Part shown: positions 62,808 through 64,000 of the stretch, in pieces
Numbering within the stretch: the first letter of the stretch is position 1
Layout: every line of letters starts with the position of its first letter
DNA from: JAVBLQ01 sp031553435
Lineage (GTDB): Bacteria; Bacteroidota; Bacteroidia; Bacteroidales; Azobacteroidaceae
DNA length: 64,000 nucleotides
NCBI GenBank assembly: GCA_031553435.1
Contig: JAVBLQ010000012.1
Span: 33,810-97,809 of the forward strand
Direction of reading: 5' to 3'
Made by a program: the position numbers and the translations under genes
Notes under the pieces: model-generated
What the model was told of the DNA's origin: nothing
Database searches by the model: none
The model's input: only the letters and a program-made list of their open reading frames with translations

Positions 62808-64000
62808 ATGAATAAGACAAGTATCAAACTCAAGTTCCGCCCTTCCACCCTTCCCGGCTGTGAAGGTTCGCTTTTCTTCCAGTTCATCTGCAACCGGGAG
62901 GTTAAGGTATTAACCACCCAGTATAAACTTTTCCCTGAGGAATGGAATCCCCTTCTGGAAAAAGTGAAGCTTGGGTGTTCTACTCCTTTGCGTGAAGCCT
63001 ACCTCCAAAAACTTTCTTCCGATCTTTCCCGCGAGCGTGAAAATCTGGAAAGTAACATTCGCTATCTGGAAAGATCCGATAGTTTCAATCTTTCAGCGTT
63101 TGTTGAACATTATCGTCAGAACAACAGTTGTTGTCTGCTCTCGATCCTTGCTTTGGAGTTGGAGCAATTCCTCTTAAAATCCGGCCGTATCCGTACTGCC
63201 CGCGCTTACCGGGATGCCGCGCGCAATTTCATCCGTTTCAATGGTGGTCAGGATTTTCCTTTGGAACAGCTCGATAGTAGCCGTATCAAGGAATATGAAA
63301 CCTGGATGAAATTCAAAGGCAATAAACAGAACACCACATCCTTCTACATGCGCAACTTGCGTATGATCCATAAAACTGCTGTTGAAAGGCGATTGATCGC
63401 CCCTCCAGGTGAAGATATTTTTGCCCATGTGTTTACCGGCGTAGCCAAGACAAAGAAACGTGCGGTCAAACAGGAAGTTTTTAAGGAACTTGCAGCAATG
63501 GATCTTTCCATGTCCTCTTGCCTGACACAAAAAGAAAAAGAAGAAAGAAGAAAACTCGAATTTTCCCGAGACCTGTTTATCCTGAGTTTCTACCTCCGCG
63601 GCATTTCCTTCATCGACATGGCTTACTTAAAAAAGAAGGATCTGAAAAATGGTATCATCACTTACAAACGCCATAAAACCGCTCAAACCCTGGAAATCGC
63701 TTTGACTCCGGAAATGAAGGAAATTATTGATCGCTATGCCGATTTTTGCAATAATCCGGATTATCTTCTCCCCATTTTGGGAAAAGACGATAGCCGCAAG
63801 TCTTACGAAAATGCCTTGAAAAAACAGAATGAAAACTTAAAAAAATTGTCCAAACGATTAAATCAGGAAGAACACCTGACGACTTACGTCACCCGCCACT
63901 CCTGGGCAACCATTGCCCGGAATCAGGGAATACCTGTTTCGCTCATCAGCCAGGGACTGGGACATGAGTCTGAAAGGACAACTATGATCTATCTGGATTC
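62808..64000 (+). CDS. Tyrosine recombinase (3' end beyond window)
   Basis: At least 397 aa, open at the right edge. An N-terminal arm/SAM-like region (about 1-110), a core-binding domain (about 105-200, RTARAYRDAARNFIRF) and the catalytic domain: Arg in FYLRGISF, Lys in YKRHKT, then YVTRHSW, LGHESERTT and the nucleophile Tyr in MIYLD. The usual His of HxxR is replaced by Tyr. The coding sequence is visibly richer in G+C than its neighbours, a sign of transfer. It could be a mobile-element integrase or a Bacteroides-type DNA invertase; no att or invertible site is visible. Confidence 0.9.
   Translation, partial: MNKTSIKLKFRPSTLPGCEGSLFFQFICNREVKVLTTQYKLFPEEWNPLLEKVKLGCSTPLREAYLQKLSSDLSRERENLESNIRYLERSDSFNLSAFVEHYRQNNSCCLLSILALELEQFLLKSGRIRTARAYRDAARNFIRFNGGQDFPLEQLDSSRIKEYETWMKFKGNKQNTTSFYMRNLRMIHKTAVERRLIAPPGEDIFAHVFTGVAKTKKRAVKQEVFKELAAMDLSMSSCLTQKEKEERRKLEFSRDLFILSFYLRGISFIDMAYLKKKDLKNGIITYKRHKTAQTLEIALTPEMKEIIDRYADFCNNPDYLLPILGKDDSRKSYENALKKQNENLKKLSKRLNQEEHLTTYVTRHSWATIARNQGIPVSLISQGLGHESERTTMIYLD

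Overview
The window is a compact, AT-rich piece of a Bacteroidota chromosome, most likely Bacteroidales or a close relative. Evidence: the gene families and their order (clpP-clpX-recQ; three periplasmic chaperone genes, an OstA-like gene and mutL; ftsX-DUF3098-uppP-truB-queA-folK), type IX secretion genes (porX, porW/sprE), a long-form IspG, and promoters of the Bacteroidota form TTTG-N19/20-TAnnTTTG with no clear Shine-Dalgarno sequences. I see no rRNA, tRNA or CRISPR. The left edge cuts clpP and the right edge cuts a tyrosine recombinase that looks imported.

Layout. 1-13.9 kb, plus strand: ClpXP, RecQ, GuaB, then an outer-membrane biogenesis run (parvulin chaperone, SurA-N-like lipoprotein, SurA, OstA-like protein), MutL and a lipoprotein nitroreductase. 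13.9-21.3 kb, minus strand: tsaE, porX, a GNAT toxin with a 53-aa putative antitoxin, the porW/sprE lipoprotein and a Zn/Mn ABC permease. 21.4-24 kb: three dTDP-sugar genes. 24-29.4 kb, minus: nfeD, CPA2 antiporter, M28 peptidase and kdsB in one tight operon. 29.6-34.5 kb: an orphan ECF sigma factor, a porin, ogt, a lipoprotein and a two-helix membrane protein of unknown function. 34.5-40.8 kb: CYTH protein and an RND efflux system. 41-44.4 kb: tRNA nucleotidyltransferase, CoA transferase/hydrolase and a small membrane protein. 44.6 kb: a probable orphan small RNA on the minus strand. 44.8-51.6 kb: miaB, the ftsX-to-folK cluster and a VOC protein. 51.6-62.6 kb: guaA, rpoN, gcvH, purE, ispG, a DUF349 protein, a lipoprotein and an NfnAB-like flavoprotein pair. 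62.8 kb to the end: recombinase.

The genes fall into a few jobs: protein quality control and outer-membrane assembly (ClpXP, SurA paralogues, OstA-like), surface export and its regulation (PorX, PorW), envelope sugars (Rml enzymes, KdsB, UppP), and housekeeping nucleotide, tRNA and isoprenoid enzymes.

The most unusual structure lies between genes. At least ten intergenic gaps carry arrays of degenerate 7-bp units (consensus NNTGAAA, such as ATTGAAA, GTTGAAA, GTGAAAA) that fold back on reverse-complement copies as long hairpins with perfect arms of up to 29 bp. Several run into the stop codons of neighbouring genes, and some loops share a GTAAGCAAGC-like core. Further points of interest are the GNAT toxin/53-aa pair between two type IX secretion genes, the candidate ~80-nt small RNA near 44.6 kb, and a porW/sprE gene whose lipoprotein signal lies upstream of any standard start codon. 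The only stretch over 300 bp without a protein gene is 44450-44829; it holds that small RNA and the promoter of the gene to its left.
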